Source of the DNA: Nocardioides insulae DSM 17944
Lineage (GTDB): Bacteria > Actinomycetota > Actinomycetes > Propionibacteriales > Nocardioidaceae
Length of the DNA stretch: 64,000 nt
Direction: 5' to 3'
Assembly (NCBI RefSeq): GCF_000422825.1
Contig: NZ_KE383928.1
Span: forward strand, 880,930 to 944,929
Below are positions 63,449 to 64,000 of this stretch, piece after piece. Position 1 is the stretch's first letter. The number at the start of each line of letters is the position of its first letter. The notes under the pieces are model-generated. The model was given only the letters and a program-made list of their open reading frames with translations. It was not told the origin of the DNA and did no database searches. A program made the translations under genes and the position numbers.

Positions 63449-64000
63449 GTGAGCGACCTGCCGATCCGTGTCCTGGTCGTCGACGACCATGGGATGTTCC
63501 GCAGCGGCGTACGCGCGGAGTTGGCCCGGGAGGGCGCCGGCGTCGTCGACGTGGTGGCTGAGGCGGCCGATGTCGATGAGGCCGTGGCTCGTCTCGCCGC
63601 CGAACCGGTCGACGTCGTCCTGCTCGATGTCCACCTTCCTGGTGGTGGCGGCGTGGAGGTGATGCGCCGTACGCAGGCCGACGGCAGGCCTCGCTTCCTC
63701 GCCCTCTCGGTGAGCGACGCCGCCGAGGACGTCATCGGCACCATCCGCGGCGGTGCGCGCGGCTATGTCACGAAGACCATCACGGGCCCGGAACTGGTTG
63801 CCGCGATCAGGCGGGTGGCCGACGGCGATGCGGTCTTCTCCCCACGTCTGGCCGGCTTCGTCCTCGACGCCTTCGCCGGCGCGATCGACGTCGCCGCGGT
63901 CGACGAGGATCTGGACCGGCTCACCGAGCGTGAGCGTGAAGTGATGCGGCTGATCGCGCGCGGGTACTCGTACAAAGAGGTCGCCGGCGAGCTGTTCATC
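63449..64000 (+). CDS. NarL/LuxR-family response regulator, 3' truncated by window end
   Basis: 184 residues visible from a GTG. The frame is open to the last base. Receiver: IRVLVVDDHGMF, phospho-acceptor Asp60 in VVLLDVHLPGG, a Ser-Val-Ser region and the conserved Lys in YVTKTITGPELVAAI. The C-terminal LuxR helix-turn-helix begins LTEREREVMRLIARGYSYKEVAGELF and is cut off. It follows the PspC kinase after 92 bases without another gene and is its likely partner. The GTG at 63449 is the best start; an earlier ATG near 63354 in another frame is not. Confidence 0.9.
   Translation, partial: MSDLPIRVLVVDDHGMFRSGVRAELAREGAGVVDVVAEAADVDEAVARLAAEPVDVVLLDVHLPGGGGVEVMRRTQADGRPRFLALSVSDAAEDVIGTIRGGARGYVTKTITGPELVAAIRRVADGDAVFSPRLAGFVLDAFAGAIDVAAVDEDLDRLTEREREVMRLIARGYSYKEVAGELFI

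Noticed and set aside
63468..63662. 64-codon frame inside the response regulator
   Set aside because: Wrong frame; the receiver domain motifs lie in the frame starting at 63449.

Overview
The window is high-GC DNA typical of an Actinomycetota chromosome, most likely Nocardioidaceae (Nocardioides or a close relative). The signs are strong G/C third positions, frequent GTG starts, a groES-groEL1 pair under two CIRCE boxes with a His-rich GroEL tail, GuaB plus a CBS-less GuaB3, an F420-dependent glucose-6-phosphate dehydrogenase, and many acyl-CoA enzymes with TetR regulators. The species assignment is inference. No rRNA, tRNA, CRISPR array, insertion sequence or prophage was seen. No stretch longer than 300 bases lacks a gene.

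Layout. 1-2.5 kb: end of a 5-oxoprolinase subunit C gene, a DUF1445 hydro-lyase, and a convergent THUMP-like methyltransferase. 2.5-4.8 kb: heat-shock operon groES-groEL1, closed by a perfect 17-bp terminator stem. 4.8-16.5 kb: mainly envelope and transport genes (AI-2E family permease, HdeD-like protein, holin-like/phosphodiesterase fusion, cardiolipin synthase, BrkB-like protein, Kef-type antiporter, an N-terminally membrane-anchored SHOCT protein) and an ACT-GNAT fusion. 16.6-21.7 kb: guaB, an HxlR regulator, a methyltransferase, guaB3 and a degenerate beta-lactamase-fold protein.

21.7-38.6 kb is a catabolic block. A TetR gene diverges from a single-chain acyl-CoA carboxylase (BC-BCCP-CT on one polypeptide) followed by an acyl-CoA synthetase and a YtcJ-like amidohydrolase. 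A secreted alpha/beta hydrolase and a second TetR gene follow on the minus strand. That TetR diverges from a tightly coupled seven-gene operon: two SDRs, HAD, APH-like kinase, ACAD11-type dehydrogenase and two further acyl-CoA dehydrogenases. The HAD, kinase and ACAD11-type genes look like separate-gene versions of the three domains of eukaryotic ACAD10/11, so I infer catabolism of 4-hydroxyacyl-CoA-type substrates.

38.7-46.5 kb: PucR regulator, glpD, DUF2332 protein, succinate-semialdehyde-type dehydrogenase and guaA. 46.5-50.4 kb: two membrane proteins of unknown role, a DoxX-like protein, and a YciI/DGPF protein with an ECF42-type sigma factor. 50.4-55 kb: a ROK repressor divergent from a xylose-type sugar ABC transporter, ended by a 17-bp hairpin. 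55.3-59.8 kb: acyl-CoA ligase, DUF5709 protein, fgd, a membrane-anchored protein and a hexapeptide acyltransferase. 59.9-64 kb: a LiaFSR-like envelope-stress locus with a PspC/LiaF-like protein divergent from a PspC-domain histidine kinase and a NarL/LuxR response regulator cut by the window end.
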